Shown here one piece after another: positions 25,453 to 34,715 of a stretch of DNA of 64,000 nucleotides (its first letter is position 1; each line of letters opens with the position of its first letter). Under the pieces are notes generated by a model, which worked only from the letters and a program-made list of their open reading frames with translations, was not told where the DNA came from and ran no database searches. The position numbers were made by a program, and so were the translations under genes. Location: contig NZ_FPEI01000005.1 of assembly GCF_900117415.1 (NCBI RefSeq), forward strand, positions 372,001-436,000. Direction: 5' to 3'. Origin of the DNA: Hyphomicrobium sp. CS1BSMeth3. Its GTDB lineage: Bacteria > Pseudomonadota > Alphaproteobacteria > Rhizobiales > Hyphomicrobiaceae.

Positions 25453-27324
25453 ATGGTGTCCGAAAATGTCACGCCATCCGCCATAGCCGGAGCCGAGGGA
25501 GCGCCGGTTGCTGCCTCGCAACCCTCCGCAGAAGACTGCGCAGACTCTCGGCCGGTTACACCATCTGGATCATCTGTGGCACCACTCATCGATCCGCGAC
25601 TTGGCGACGTCGAGGATGATGTCTCCAGCACGAAGCGGCGCTCGCTCTTTGCAATAGCGGGCAGCCTGCTGGCAGAGATCAGCCTGCCGAAGCTCGTTCT
25701 GGCGTGGCTGCTTCTCATCGTGGTTCCGGCGATCCTGCTCGGTCTTGCGCCACTGATCATCTCGGGCTGGCTGGCGGCTGTCTCCAGAAAGATTTCGGCG
25801 CCGCTGTATGAGGCGTGGCCTCTTCTCGTGCTCATTGTCGTGCTCGCTGCCGGATACCTGATCGGGCGACCTCTGTACCGGCTCGCCGAGAGTGGGTTCT
25901 GGTCGCTCAACTCGATTGCCGTGCAGCCGGGATATGCCCTGTGCCGCGAAAGCCTTCGCCATCTCGTCGAGCGCACCATGCGCCGGCGAAGCGATGCATC
26001 GAAGCGCGCACAACTGCGCGCTGCGACCGCTGCGGGTGCCGGAGCGATCCTGTGCATACTTGCGCTGATCGTCGTTGTGCTCGTCTGGCCGGCCACGCGC
26101 TGGTACGGCACGGCCGCAGATCTGATGTCGCCGCAGCGGCTGATCGTTCCGGCGCTTGCAAATGCCATCGTGATCGTGAGCGCCTATCTGGCTACGGCTT
26201 CGCTCGTGTGGGGCCTCGCCGACGCGACCATGGCTCAGCCGCGCGATCTTCCGCAGTTCGACGCCGCGCCCGCCGATGGCAGAACGTGGCGCATTGCCCA
26301 TCTCTCGGATCTGCATGTCGTCGGGGAGAGATTTGGCTTCCGCATTGAGAGCGGGCGCTCGGGCTCGCGTGGCAATGGAAGACTCGAGCGCGTACTGGCG
26401 CGCCTTGATGAGCTTCATGCCGACGAGCCGATCGATCTCGTGCTCATGACCGGCGACATAACCGATGCTGGCCGCTCGACAGAATGGGCCGAGTTCATGT
26501 CGGCCCTCGCAAAACATCCGAAGCTTGCCGCGCGGACCCTGATCCTACCCGGCAATCACGATGTGAACGTCGTCGACCGGGCGAACCCGGCGCGGCTCGA
26601 TCTGCCGACGAGTCCCGGTGGCCGCTTGCGCCAGATGCGTGCGCTCTCGGCCATGGCCGCCGTGCAGGGCGATCTCGTGCGGATTATCGACACGGACACG
26701 CGCCGTGTCGGCCCCACACTTTCGGAGGCGCTCACCCCGAACCGCTCCCGCATAGAGACCTTCGCTGATAGGGGATCGGTTCGCCTGTCGATCGGTCTCG
26801 CCGCACTCTGGGACGATATCTTTCCTATGGTGATCCCGCCGGAGAGCGAGGACGGCCTTGGCATCCTTCTGATCAACTCGACTGCCGAGACGCACTTCTC
26901 CTTCACCAATGCACTGGGTCTCGTATCGAGCACGCAGGCGCGCCGCATCATGGCGGTGCTCGAACAGTATCCCGGAGCACATTGGATCCTGGCGCTGCAT
27001 CACCATCTCGTCGAGTACCCGAAGTTGGCCACCGCACTCTCCGAACGCATTGGGACCGCCTTGATCAACGGTAGCTGGTTCGTCCGCCAATTGGCGCCGA
27101 TGGGCTCCAGGATCGTATTCATGCACGGCCATCGACACATCGACTGGATTGGCGCGTGCGGCAGCGCGAGAATCGTCTCGGCGCCCTCTCCGGTCATGGA
27201 AGCGACCAACGCCGAAACAACATGCTTCTATATCCATCGCCTGGCCACAGACCGGGATCGCGGCCTCTGCCTGCTGGAGCCGGAGCGCGTCGAGATCCCC
27301 GGCGAGATCGAGCCGCCGGCATAA
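25453..27324 (+). CDS. Membrane-anchored calcineurin-like phosphoesterase
   Basis: 623 residues. Several membrane segments occupy residues about 60-260. The C-terminal metallophosphoesterase domain shows all motifs: 'AHLSDLHVVGERFG', 'LVLMTGDITDAG', 'LILPGNHDVN', 'LALHHHLVEYP' and 'MHGHRHID', which bind two metal ions. Known: these enzymes cleave phosphate esters such as lipid pyrophosphates or cyclic nucleotides; the substrate is not predictable here. It converges with the AI-2E-family permease with 7 bases between stops. Confidence 0.88.
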   Translation: MVSENVTPSAIAGAEGAPVAASQPSAEDCADSRPVTPSGSSVAPLIDPRLGDVEDDVSSTKRRSLFAIAGSLLAEISLPKLVLAWLLLIVVPAILLGLAPLIISGWLAAVSRKISAPLYEAWPLLVLIVVLAAGYLIGRPLYRLAESGFWSLNSIAVQPGYALCRESLRHLVERTMRRRSDASKRAQLRAATAAGAGAILCILALIVVVLVWPATRWYGTAADLMSPQRLIVPALANAIVIVSAYLATASLVWGLADATMAQPRDLPQFDAAPADGRTWRIAHLSDLHVVGERFGFRIESGRSGSRGNGRLERVLARLDELHADEPIDLVLMTGDITDAGRSTEWAEFMSALAKHPKLAARTLILPGNHDVNVVDRANPARLDLPTSPGGRLRQMRALSAMAAVQGDLVRIIDTDTRRVGPTLSEALTPNRSRIETFADRGSVRLSIGLAALWDDIFPMVIPPESEDGLGILLINSTAETHFSFTNALGLVSSTQARRIMAVLEQYPGAHWILALHHHLVEYPKLATALSERIGTALINGSWFVRQLAPMGSRIVFMHGHRHIDWIGACGSARIVSAPSPVMEATNAETTCFYIHRLATDRDRGLCLLEPERVEIPGEIEPPA

Positions 27325-27331
27325 CCGTCGC

Positions 27332-28423
27332 TCAAACGGATTTGCCCACCGTCGGCGTGTCTTTCGGCGCCCCGAGCAGATCGGCGATCCAGCGGCTGGA
27401 TGGATGCTGTGCGCAGAAGGTCAAGATCGCGATCGTGATCGGCACGCCGATGAAAGCGCCAAACAGGCCCCACAGAAAAGTCCATAGGAAAACGGAGAAG
27501 AGCACAATGAACGGGGAAATCGCGAGCGCACTGCCGGAGACATGCGGCTCTATGTAGCTGCCAATGACGAACTGCGCGACATTGAGACAGACAAACACGA
27601 CGAGGGCTTCCTGCCACGACCCGAACTGTGCCAACGCGAACAGGGTCGGGAAGACAGTGGCGATGAAAGGACCGATGAAGGGGATGTAGTTGAGCGCAAA
27701 GGCGATGACGCCCCATTCCACGGCAAGCGGCAGGCCCCAGAACGAAGCAATAGCCCAGACGAGTACGCCGGTCGCGACGCTCATCGCTGTCCGTATCATC
27801 ACATAGCGCCGGAGTTTCTCGGCCGTTGCTGAAGCGCCATCGATCATGACGCGCCCCGCATTCGCGTTTGCCATCGCGCGCAATTTGCGCTCCGTGCCAT
27901 CGATCTCCAAAAGCCCGAGGATCACGTACACCATGACGACCAGCCAGAAGCTGATCGTCGTGTTCAGCCGCCCCGTGATCTCCTGCGCGGCCCGCATGAG
28001 CCAGCGCATATTGAAGTGCTCCGCCCAGATGCCAGCTACGGCAATGCCGCGCTCCTCCAGCCAGGCCACCAACTGTGTGTAGAGGAACTGAAAGCGCTCC
28101 CCGTCCATCGCGAGCCATCTCGCGATCCGGCCGAAGCCCCAGGCAATGAGAGACCCAAACACCACGAATACAACGGCAATCATTGCGATCACGATGCCCA
28201 AGGCAAGAAGCTTCGGCACGCGCAATTGGAGCCAGCTCTGCACTGGCCAGACAATCGCAATGATGAAGAGAGCGCAAACAACCGGCGCAATAACCGAGCT
28301 GGCAAGATAGACCGCCGTGAGCACCGCGATCGTCGCAACCGTAGCCACGGCCACGAACAGCGATCGATCCGCCCCCGAACGGCCGGCTGCAGTCGTCAAG
28401 GGAGCAGCTTCGCGATCAGGCAT
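27332..28423 (-). CDS. AI-2E family transporter (PerM-like)
   Basis: 363 residues with about eight hydrophobic segments. The central soluble loop and the block 'ALNYIPFIGPFIATVFPTLFAL' near residue 235 are typical of the family. Known: members range from the AI-2 exporter TqsA to Na+/H+ antiporters, so substrate is open. Usual length for the family. Single gene on the minus strand, upstream of nothing obviously related. Confidence 0.9.
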   Translation of the reverse strand: MPDREAAPLTTAAGRSGADRSLFVAVATVATIAVLTAVYLASSVIAPVVCALFIIAIVWPVQSWLQLRVPKLLALGIVIAMIAVVFVVFGSLIAWGFGRIARWLAMDGERFQFLYTQLVAWLEERGIAVAGIWAEHFNMRWLMRAAQEITGRLNTTISFWLVVMVYVILGLLEIDGTERKLRAMANANAGRVMIDGASATAEKLRRYVMIRTAMSVATGVLVWAIASFWGLPLAVEWGVIAFALNYIPFIGPFIATVFPTLFALAQFGSWQEALVVFVCLNVAQFVIGSYIEPHVSGSALAISPFIVLFSVFLWTFLWGLFGAFIGVPITIAILTFCAQHPSSRWIADLLGAPKDTPTVGKSV

Positions 28424-28487
28424 GATGCGCTACTTGACCATTCCTCGATATCGTAGCGCATCTACTTACACGCTCGAGCCGTGAGGC

Positions 28488-29009
28488 TCAAGCCGCCGCC
28501 GGCTTATGCTCAAGTGCTGCGCGGAGCTGCTCTTCCTGCTTGTTGGAGAGCGATGTCTTCAGGACCCGCGGATTGTACTGCTGGATCTCGGGGAGGACCT
28601 TGTCCGGCGTCGACTTCCTGATCAGCACGAAGAGGGCGGACGAGCCATTGGGAATGTGCTTGCCGATATCCTTGATGAAATCGTCGTTGATGCCGTAGTC
28701 CGCCAACGAACCGGACAGTGCACCGAACCCGGCGCCGGCAAGACCGCCAACCGCCATACCGGCAAGGGGATTGAGCACCAGCAAGCCAGCGAGCGCACCG
28801 ATCAGCATACCGGTGCTGGCCCCGCTCGCCGCTCCGAGCGAAACAAGATGAACCGCCTGCTTGACCTGGACCGCGCCGGTGCTGTCGCGCACGACGACAC
28901 AGGCATCCTCCAGGTCGATGAGATTTTCCTTCTTTAGGCTGCGAAGCTTCGTCAACACCTCATCGGCTGTTCCGGTGCCATCGAATCCGAGGACTACGAG
29001 ATCAGACAT
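28488..29009 (-). CDS. DUF1269-family membrane protein
   Basis: 173 residues. It starts 'MSDLVVLGFDGTGTADEVL', then contains a Gly/Ala-rich hydrophobic hairpin with repeated 'GALAGLL / GGLAGAGFGALSG' (residues about 60-100), then a soluble C-terminus. This pattern is characteristic of DUF1269 proteins, whose function is unknown. It follows the antiporter operon after about 200 bases and may be in the same transcript. Confidence 0.85.
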   Translation of the reverse strand: MSDLVVLGFDGTGTADEVLTKLRSLKKENLIDLEDACVVVRDSTGAVQVKQAVHLVSLGAASGASTGMLIGALAGLLVLNPLAGMAVGGLAGAGFGALSGSLADYGINDDFIKDIGKHIPNGSSALFVLIRKSTPDKVLPEIQQYNPRVLKTSLSNKQEEQLRAALEHKPAAA

Positions 29010-29210
29010 GCTTCCTCCTCTCCCCTCGGAGCCGCGTGAGCATCAAGGGCTTGAAGCGCCGACACCTCCCGCAGGACATGTCCGGCAGTTGCACTGAGAA
29101 TACCGCGAGGACTATGGCAATCGCGCGCGGAGGCGAGCCATACGGGAAAACCACCAAAGGCAGGGAGAGAATACCGAAGCACAATGACGGTCGGCGTTGG
29201 GGCAACAGCA

Positions 29211-30839
29211 CTACGCGGGCATCGCGAGGGCCAAGGCCGTCAGCACGACAAGTAGTGCAACGCACATGCTGGCAATCGGCCACTGACGCAACACACCATC
29301 GGCCCGCTCGAATGCCGCACCGAGCCGGCTGACCGTGGGAGCGCAACGCTCGGCGATGAAAAGCACGTCGCCTTCGGGAATTCGAGGCAGTCGCGTGCGC
29401 CACCGCCAGAGCAGAGCGGCCAGGAGCCCGCCTATCAGGATCGGCCAGGCGGCACCCCAAAGCTCCTGCAGCGTGAACGCATCGGCCCGCGAGGCACCAT
29501 CGAGTGTCGGAAACAGAAACCATGGCAATGCAAGCGCGGCAAATACCATCATGAGCCAAGCGACGACAGCAGCCGCACTTGGCCGATCTGCCGGGGCTTC
29601 GGCAATGCCGGCGCGAAAAAGATACAGAAAGTGGAGCATCAGGAGCGCGCTGCCGATTGCCGAGATCTGCGCGAGCACACTCGCGACGCCATCGCCCAGC
29701 GGATCCTTGATCGCCATTTTGGCGAGCTGCCCTCCTGTGAAAGGGAGGCCCGCGAGAGCAAGCGCTAGCACGACAGTGGGGACGAGTACGAGCAGCGCGC
29801 TGCCTCGGCGCGCGGCCGCTGCGCCAAGCGCGAGAAACAGGCCGCCCTTCGCCAGCATATGATGCACAGCATAGAACGCGACGGGCAGCAGCGCGGCTCT
29901 GCTGCCGGAGCCAAGCCCCATTCCGAGCACTGCCGCAAGCAAGCCCATCTGACTGACGCTCGAATAGGCGAGCACGGCCTTGGGATTTGTCTGAGCGAGG
30001 CCGATGGCGACGCCATAGAAGGCCGAGACAAAGCCGAGGACCATCAATACCTCGCTCCAACCCGCCAGCGACACGTCAAACGGAAGGAACCGGATCAGGC
30101 CGATCACGCCCGCCTTTACGGCTGCGCCGCTCAGCACGGCAGCAGCGGGAATTGGCGCGGCCGAGTACGTCAAAGGCATCCACACATGCAGAGGAACGAG
30201 ACCGATCTTCAATCCGAAGCCGAGAACGATCAGCAGCATCGTGATGTCGCGCCACGGTGACGACCGAAGGGCGGCGACGGCGTCGCTGATGAGGAGGCTA
30301 TTGCCTGGCGTCGCTGCGGCCAGCAATACGAAAGCCATGAGCAGGAAGGCTTCGCCGAGGAGAGCAAGCGCCACGTAAATGGTGCTCGCCCGGCGAGTCG
30401 CGGCAGTTTCATCGTAAGCGACCAGCCCATATGCCGCGAGGCTCACGAGGGTATAGAAGAAGTAGAAGCCGATCATGTCCGCGGCGATGAATACGCCGAG
30501 GCTTCCGCTGAGAGTGGTCAGCCACCAGATGGCGAAGCGGACGGCGCGCGCGGCATCTTGCAGCATCTGCCGCGCGTAAATGCCTCCGGCAATCCACAGT
30601 AACGACGCCGCTCCGAGCAGCATCGCCCCGGGTTTGTCCAGACTGAGCGTGATCCCGAGAAGGCTGCGAGGCAGGACAACAATCGTGCCGTCTGGAACCA
30701 CTAACGCGGCGAGGAGTGCAGGAAGCGGCGCGAACGGTAACAGGTCCGACAACCGCTCGCGTGTTCGTTGCCCGAGGGCGGCCACCAGCATGAAGAGCGG
30801 TACGATGAAGGAAGAGGCGAGCACTGTGCCGGCGGTCAT
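29211..30839 (-). CDS. Second MrpD/NuoM-like antiporter subunit
   Basis: 542 residues from the ATG at 30839, which has GAAGAGGC upstream; an upstream extension overlaps the previous gene. About 14 membrane segments. The proton-channel family blocks are seen: 'GLVPLHVWMPLTYSAAPIPAAAVLSGAAVKAGVIGLIR' region (residues about 215-250) with the conserved Lys, and 'HHMLAKGGLFLALGA'. It is the last of the antiporter genes. It could be a second D subunit or stand in for the missing MrpA N-terminal half. Confidence 0.85.
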   Translation of the reverse strand: MTAGTVLASSFIVPLFMLVAALGQRTRERLSDLLPFAPLPALLAALVVPDGTIVVLPRSLLGITLSLDKPGAMLLGAASLLWIAGGIYARQMLQDAARAVRFAIWWLTTLSGSLGVFIAADMIGFYFFYTLVSLAAYGLVAYDETAATRRASTIYVALALLGEAFLLMAFVLLAAATPGNSLLISDAVAALRSSPWRDITMLLIVLGFGLKIGLVPLHVWMPLTYSAAPIPAAAVLSGAAVKAGVIGLIRFLPFDVSLAGWSEVLMVLGFVSAFYGVAIGLAQTNPKAVLAYSSVSQMGLLAAVLGMGLGSGSRAALLPVAFYAVHHMLAKGGLFLALGAAAARRGSALLVLVPTVVLALALAGLPFTGGQLAKMAIKDPLGDGVASVLAQISAIGSALLMLHFLYLFRAGIAEAPADRPSAAAVVAWLMMVFAALALPWFLFPTLDGASRADAFTLQELWGAAWPILIGGLLAALLWRWRTRLPRIPEGDVLFIAERCAPTVSRLGAAFERADGVLRQWPIASMCVALLVVLTALALAMPA

Positions 30840-30853
30840 CGCTGTTTGCCTCT

Positions 30854-32350
30854 TCAGCGCCCGATAAAAAGAAAATCGGAAGATTGCAGCGGCCATATCC
30901 CCAGAAGAACCGCACATATGGCCAAGGAGAGTGCGGCGCACTCGCGCCACCTCGACACAGGCGCTTGCAGCGCCGGCACCTCAGTCGGACTGGCGAGCAA
31001 TCTTCCGAGAACCATGAAGATGTAACCGCCGGCCAATAGTCCACCGAGCACGATCACGACCGCCCACCACCATTGCCCCTCCATGACCGTCGCCAGAAGC
31101 AGCAGCCATTTCGCGGAGAAGCCGCCGCTTGGCGGCACGCCGACGAGCGACAGCCCCGAGAGGGCGAAGGCCAGCATGGTTATGGGAAGCTTGCGGCCAA
31201 TTCCGCCGAGCTCCGCGATGCGATCATGCCCGAGCGCCTCGGCAATCAGCCCTGCAGCCATGAACATCGCGGCCTTGGCAAAGGCATGTGAGAACAACTG
31301 AAGCCAGCTCGCCGTCCAGGCAATACCGCTCCATGCCACGCCGGTCGCGAGACCCGCTGCCAGCGGAAACACGAAGAACAGGTAGCCGATCTGCGCAATC
31401 GTCGAGTACGCAATCAGGAGCTTGAGCCGCTGCTGACGCAGCGCGAGCACGCTGCCGAGAAGGATCGCAGCGGCACCGAGGGCCCCAAGGAGCTGCGCGG
31501 CCCGAAAGCTCAACAAATCGGGCATCGCGTCGAACCAAATGCGAATGATGACGAAGAACGAACCCTTGACGACAAGCGCCGAGAGCATCGCGCTGCCGGG
31601 AGCCGGCGCGCCGGCGTGCGCTGGCGGCAACCACAAATGCAGCGGAACGAGCGCGGTCTTTGCCAGCAGCCCAATAGTCATCAGCGATGCGGCAATCAGT
31701 GTCGCGGGCTCGGCGTGACCCCTCTCGGAGAGTAAGCGAATGTCGAGCGTACCGTAGGCGCCATAGATCATCGCCGCGCCCAGCAGATAGAGAACGGAGC
31801 CGATCAGTGCGAACAGCATGTAGCGGAGCGCGGCTTCGACGGTTTCCTTTTTCCCCTTCAGGCAGACGAGCGGCACGGCGGCAAACGTCAGAAGCTCCAG
31901 CGCGACATAGAGATTGAAGAGGTCGGATCCGAGGACGAGCGCATTCAGCGCACTCCAGATTGCGAAGAGCAGCACCCAGAAGACGACCGGCGCACGCTCC
32001 TCCGGCCCGCCTGGCGGTTGACTGAACTCACCGTGCGCGAAGACGCCGGTGACGCAGATAACAATGGCTGTTGCCATCATCATGGCGACGGATATTCCAT
32101 CGGCGCGCAGTGCGATCCCCAGTGGCGGCGCCCAATTCCCGACGACGTAGATCTGTGATTGCCCTGCTTGCGTGACCGCGATCAGAGTTGCGCCCGCGAT
32201 CACGAGACCTACGGGCAGCACGATCCATGCGAGGCGCTCGATCTGGCGACCGCTCACGACGAACGACAGCAGAATGCCGATGACCGGCCACATGACCGCG
32301 AGCACGAGCAGGTATCCGCTTGATGTCGTCGCGACCGACGCCGTCGACAT
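30854..32350 (-). CDS. mrpD: Mrp antiporter subunit D
   Basis: 498 residues, about 14 membrane segments. It has the D-subunit signatures 'VPLHLWLPPAHAGAPAPGSAMLSALVVKG' region, 'STIAQIGYLFF' and 'FSHAFAKAAMFMAAG'. Known: MrpD is homologous to NuoM/NuoN and forms a proton pathway. Its start overlaps the end of mrpC by one base. Confidence 0.92.
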   Translation of the reverse strand: MSTASVATTSSGYLLVLAVMWPVIGILLSFVVSGRQIERLAWIVLPVGLVIAGATLIAVTQAGQSQIYVVGNWAPPLGIALRADGISVAMMMATAIVICVTGVFAHGEFSQPPGGPEERAPVVFWVLLFAIWSALNALVLGSDLFNLYVALELLTFAAVPLVCLKGKKETVEAALRYMLFALIGSVLYLLGAAMIYGAYGTLDIRLLSERGHAEPATLIAASLMTIGLLAKTALVPLHLWLPPAHAGAPAPGSAMLSALVVKGSFFVIIRIWFDAMPDLLSFRAAQLLGALGAAAILLGSVLALRQQRLKLLIAYSTIAQIGYLFFVFPLAAGLATGVAWSGIAWTASWLQLFSHAFAKAAMFMAAGLIAEALGHDRIAELGGIGRKLPITMLAFALSGLSLVGVPPSGGFSAKWLLLLATVMEGQWWWAVVIVLGGLLAGGYIFMVLGRLLASPTEVPALQAPVSRWRECAALSLAICAVLLGIWPLQSSDFLFIGR

Positions 32351-32691
32351 CAGGAATGCCCTCCCTCCGCACCCGCCTTCGGGTCAGCCTCCGAAGTCGG
32401 CGCGGCCTCGTCCGTCAGCGCGAACAGCCGCAGCACCAGGGCCACTGCCAGTGCCGTCGCGGAGAAGGCAACGACGATACCGGTGATGACCAGCGCCTGG
32501 GGAACAGGGTCCGCGCCGAGGCCGGCCGCCGCGCCTCTCCGCGCGACGACGCCGAAAAAGAGGAAGACGCCGCTCCCGAGAAGATTGAAGGCGAGGATCC
32601 TGCGTAGCGGGTGTGGACTGACGATGAGACCGAATAGCCCGAGACCGACAATAGCCGCACTGCAGAACCCGAATAGCGTCGCGCTGTTCAT
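32350..32691 (-). CDS. mrpC: Mrp antiporter subunit C
   Basis: 113 residues from the ATG at 32691, which overlaps the previous stop by ATGA. Three membrane helices; NuoK-like 'VPQALVITGIVVAFSATALAVALV' region is typical of MrpC/MnhC. The frame extends upstream but only as a shadow of the B subunit. Confidence 0.92.
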   Translation of the reverse strand: MNSATLFGFCSAAIVGLGLFGLIVSPHPLRRILAFNLLGSGVFLFFGVVARRGAAAGLGADPVPQALVITGIVVAFSATALAVALVLRLFALTDEAAPTSEADPKAGAEGGHS

Positions 32692-33623
32692 GGCTGAAGC
32701 GTCCGCTCGGGTGGCCCTGCTGCGAGCAGGGCAAGCGTGACGCCGATGGAAAGCGCAAGCGCAATCTCGATGAGCACGATCAGCGCTTTGGCATAGTCGA
32801 CCGGATAGGCCAGAAAGCCGGCCGCGATCACGAAGCCCAGGAAGCCGACAGCCAGAAAGAGCGCCGGCCCTGCGACAAGCAACCACCGCACTTTGGTGCT
32901 ACTGATCGGCGGCGCGCGCGCGACACCTGCCATCATGACGAGCAACCACATGACGGCCAGCACAGTGCCGCCTTGGAATGCGCCGCCCGGATGCGATGCG
33001 CCTGTCCAGGTCATGTAGGCGGCAAATACGATTCCGATCGGTGGCAGCACTTGCGCGAAGAAGACCAGAATATCATTCGGCGGCACGTAGGCGCCTAGCG
33101 CCGGTGCGCCACCCCACGCGCGATCCGATCCCAGCGACCACACACCGAGAAGCGCGAGCAGCAGGACCACCTTCTCAAGGAGCGTATCGAGCGCCCGATA
33201 GGCGAAGAGAACGCCCGCCACCGGATTTTCGAGCCCGGTATCGGCCAAGTTGGCAACAGCAAGCGGTGCGAGCGTCGGCGCGACATCGGCCGGCAGAAGG
33301 ACGACGCCTGCAAGGCCCGCCGATATCAAGGCGCACAATGATCCGGCGGCAACGCACACCGGAAATGATGGCCGCGCTCCCGCGCCTTCCGTTTGACGCA
33401 GGCGCGCGGCCGCACTCAGAAGCAGCATTCCTGTGATACCGCTGCCGATGGCGGCCTCCGTCAGCGCGACATCGACTGCCGATAGCCTGACCCAGGCAAT
33501 GGACATCAGAAGCCCATAGACGACGAAGATGATGACAGCGACGAGGGTGTCGCGTGCCATGATCATCCACGCGCCGATAGCAATGAGCAGGCTGACAATG
33601 CCGATGTCGAATACGAGAGCCAT
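32688..33623 (-). CDS. MrpA C-terminal module fused to MrpB
   Basis: 311 residues from the ATG at 33623 (AAGGGGAG upstream). Residues 1-~75 match the MbhD/DUF4040-type module normally found at the end of MrpA ('TEAAIGSGITGMLLL'). A middle part resembles MbhE. The C-terminal ~140 residues are MrpB/MnhB ('ASHPGGAFQGGTVLAV'). Known: in Mbh complexes these modules are encoded separately in this same order. The large N-terminal MrpA half is absent from the operon. Confidence 0.85.
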   Translation of the reverse strand: MALVFDIGIVSLLIAIGAWMIMARDTLVAVIIFVVYGLLMSIAWVRLSAVDVALTEAAIGSGITGMLLLSAAARLRQTEGAGARPSFPVCVAAGSLCALISAGLAGVVLLPADVAPTLAPLAVANLADTGLENPVAGVLFAYRALDTLLEKVVLLLALLGVWSLGSDRAWGGAPALGAYVPPNDILVFFAQVLPPIGIVFAAYMTWTGASHPGGAFQGGTVLAVMWLLVMMAGVARAPPISSTKVRWLLVAGPALFLAVGFLGFVIAAGFLAYPVDYAKALIVLIEIALALSIGVTLALLAAGPPERTLQP

Positions 33624-33643
33624 GCTGTGCGCGCGCTCCCCTT

Positions 33644-33919
33644 CTATCGGACCGCCCGCGCGATGAGCTGCGTGACGATCGCTCCCGAGAGCAGGGTCAG
33701 CAGCCACACACTCACGAGCTTCAACGCGCCGAGCAATCCGCCCGTATATGGCAGCAATCCGAGCACCACGAGACCGAGCCCGACATTGTCCGCCTTGGTG
33801 AGCGCGTGGAGGCGTGTCGGAACATCGGGAAAGCGGACGAGGCCGACTGTGCCGGCAATGAAGAACACGACTCCGGCCGAGACCGCGAGGATGGTGAATG
33901 CATGAAGAAGGCCGCTCAT
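33644..33919 (-). CDS. mrpG: Mrp antiporter subunit G
   Basis: 91 residues, three membrane helices, with the hallmark 'GTVGLVRFPDVPTRLHALTKADNVG'. It overlaps mrpF by ATGA and precedes the A/B fusion gene by 20 bases. Confidence 0.93.
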   Translation of the reverse strand: MSGLLHAFTILAVSAGVVFFIAGTVGLVRFPDVPTRLHALTKADNVGLGLVVLGLLPYTGGLLGALKLVSVWLLTLLSGAIVTQLIARAVR

Positions 33920-34200
33920 TTGTCGGCGCCCTCCGTAGCTTTGCTTCCAGTGCCGCGCATACCTCCAACGAACGCAACGGAGGCGAAGGCCGCGAGAAGC
34001 GCGAGCATCAAGGCGACATCGCCGGTGGGCGCCGTCTCTGTTGCCACAGCGACGAGGAGCAGCACGGCAATGCCCCCCGTTCCGACGAGCTGCGCCGCCA
34101 TCATGCAGTCGGCGGCTTGCCGGCTGTAGAGGATGCGGACAAGCCCTATGGCGATGGACGCCAGCACCAGGACGGCTGATACGAGCAGAAAGCTAGACAT
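33916..34200 (-). CDS. mrpF: Mrp antiporter subunit F
   Basis: 94 residues from the ATG at 34200; three membrane helices with 'VRILYSRQAADCMMAAQLVGT' typical of MrpF/MnhF. Overlaps mrpE upstream by 8 bases and mrpG downstream by 4. Confidence 0.9.
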   Translation of the reverse strand: MSSFLLVSAVLVLASIAIGLVRILYSRQAADCMMAAQLVGTGGIAVLLLVAVATETAPTGDVALMLALLAAFASVAFVGGMRGTGSKATEGADK

Positions 34201-34705
34201 TGTCGTGCTCCATTCCGAGTGCTGCAAGAAGGCGAGCCTCCTCCTGAGACAACTGCCGAGCGACAGGCTGCCCAACATCAAGGCAGTGGATCGCGGCAGT
34301 GCCGTCATCGTTGAAACCGGACGGAAGCAGGCCCGGCTGCAAGCTTGCCATCGTAAGGAACGCGCTCCTCATCGCTCCCGGTGGTGATACCGGCCGGTAG
34401 CTCACGAAGCCTGTCCGCAATCGCGATCGAGGATCGAGCGCGCGCCACGCAGCATCGCATCCAGCAACGACGGACTGGACCACGAAGCGCAGCAGCAGCT
34501 CCGCAAGAAGGAGAGGACGCAGTCTCATCCGCCCCGGCGGGAGAAGCTTCAGACTTGCCCAGGTTGCAGCGGCCGCCGCCAGAACCCCTGCAGGAAGATC
34601 GGCAGCCGAGAAAGCGGAGAGGATCAGCCAGAATACGAGCAAACCTGCGCCTCGCATGAACGCCGCGGAGGTCATTGGGGAATGATCACCAGCAGCGCTG
34701 CGCAT
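34193..34705 (-). CDS. mrpE: Mrp antiporter subunit E
   Basis: 170 residues from 34705 (GGGAG upstream; 34675 is an alternative). Hydrophobic N-terminal half ('LLVFWLILSAFSAADL'), then 'LLLAELLLRFVVQSVVAGCDAAWRALDP' and a C-terminal soluble part with 'RSAFLTMASLQPGLLPSG', the MrpE pattern. First gene of the antiporter set, only 10 bases after the RND pump stop. Confidence 0.88.
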   Translation of the reverse strand: MRSAAGDHSPMTSAAFMRGAGLLVFWLILSAFSAADLPAGVLAAAAATWASLKLLPPGRMRLRPLLLAELLLRFVVQSVVAGCDAAWRALDPRSRLRTGFVSYRPVSPPGAMRSAFLTMASLQPGLLPSGFNDDGTAAIHCLDVGQPVARQLSQEEARLLAALGMEHDNV

Positions 34706-34715
34706 GAGCTCCCCC

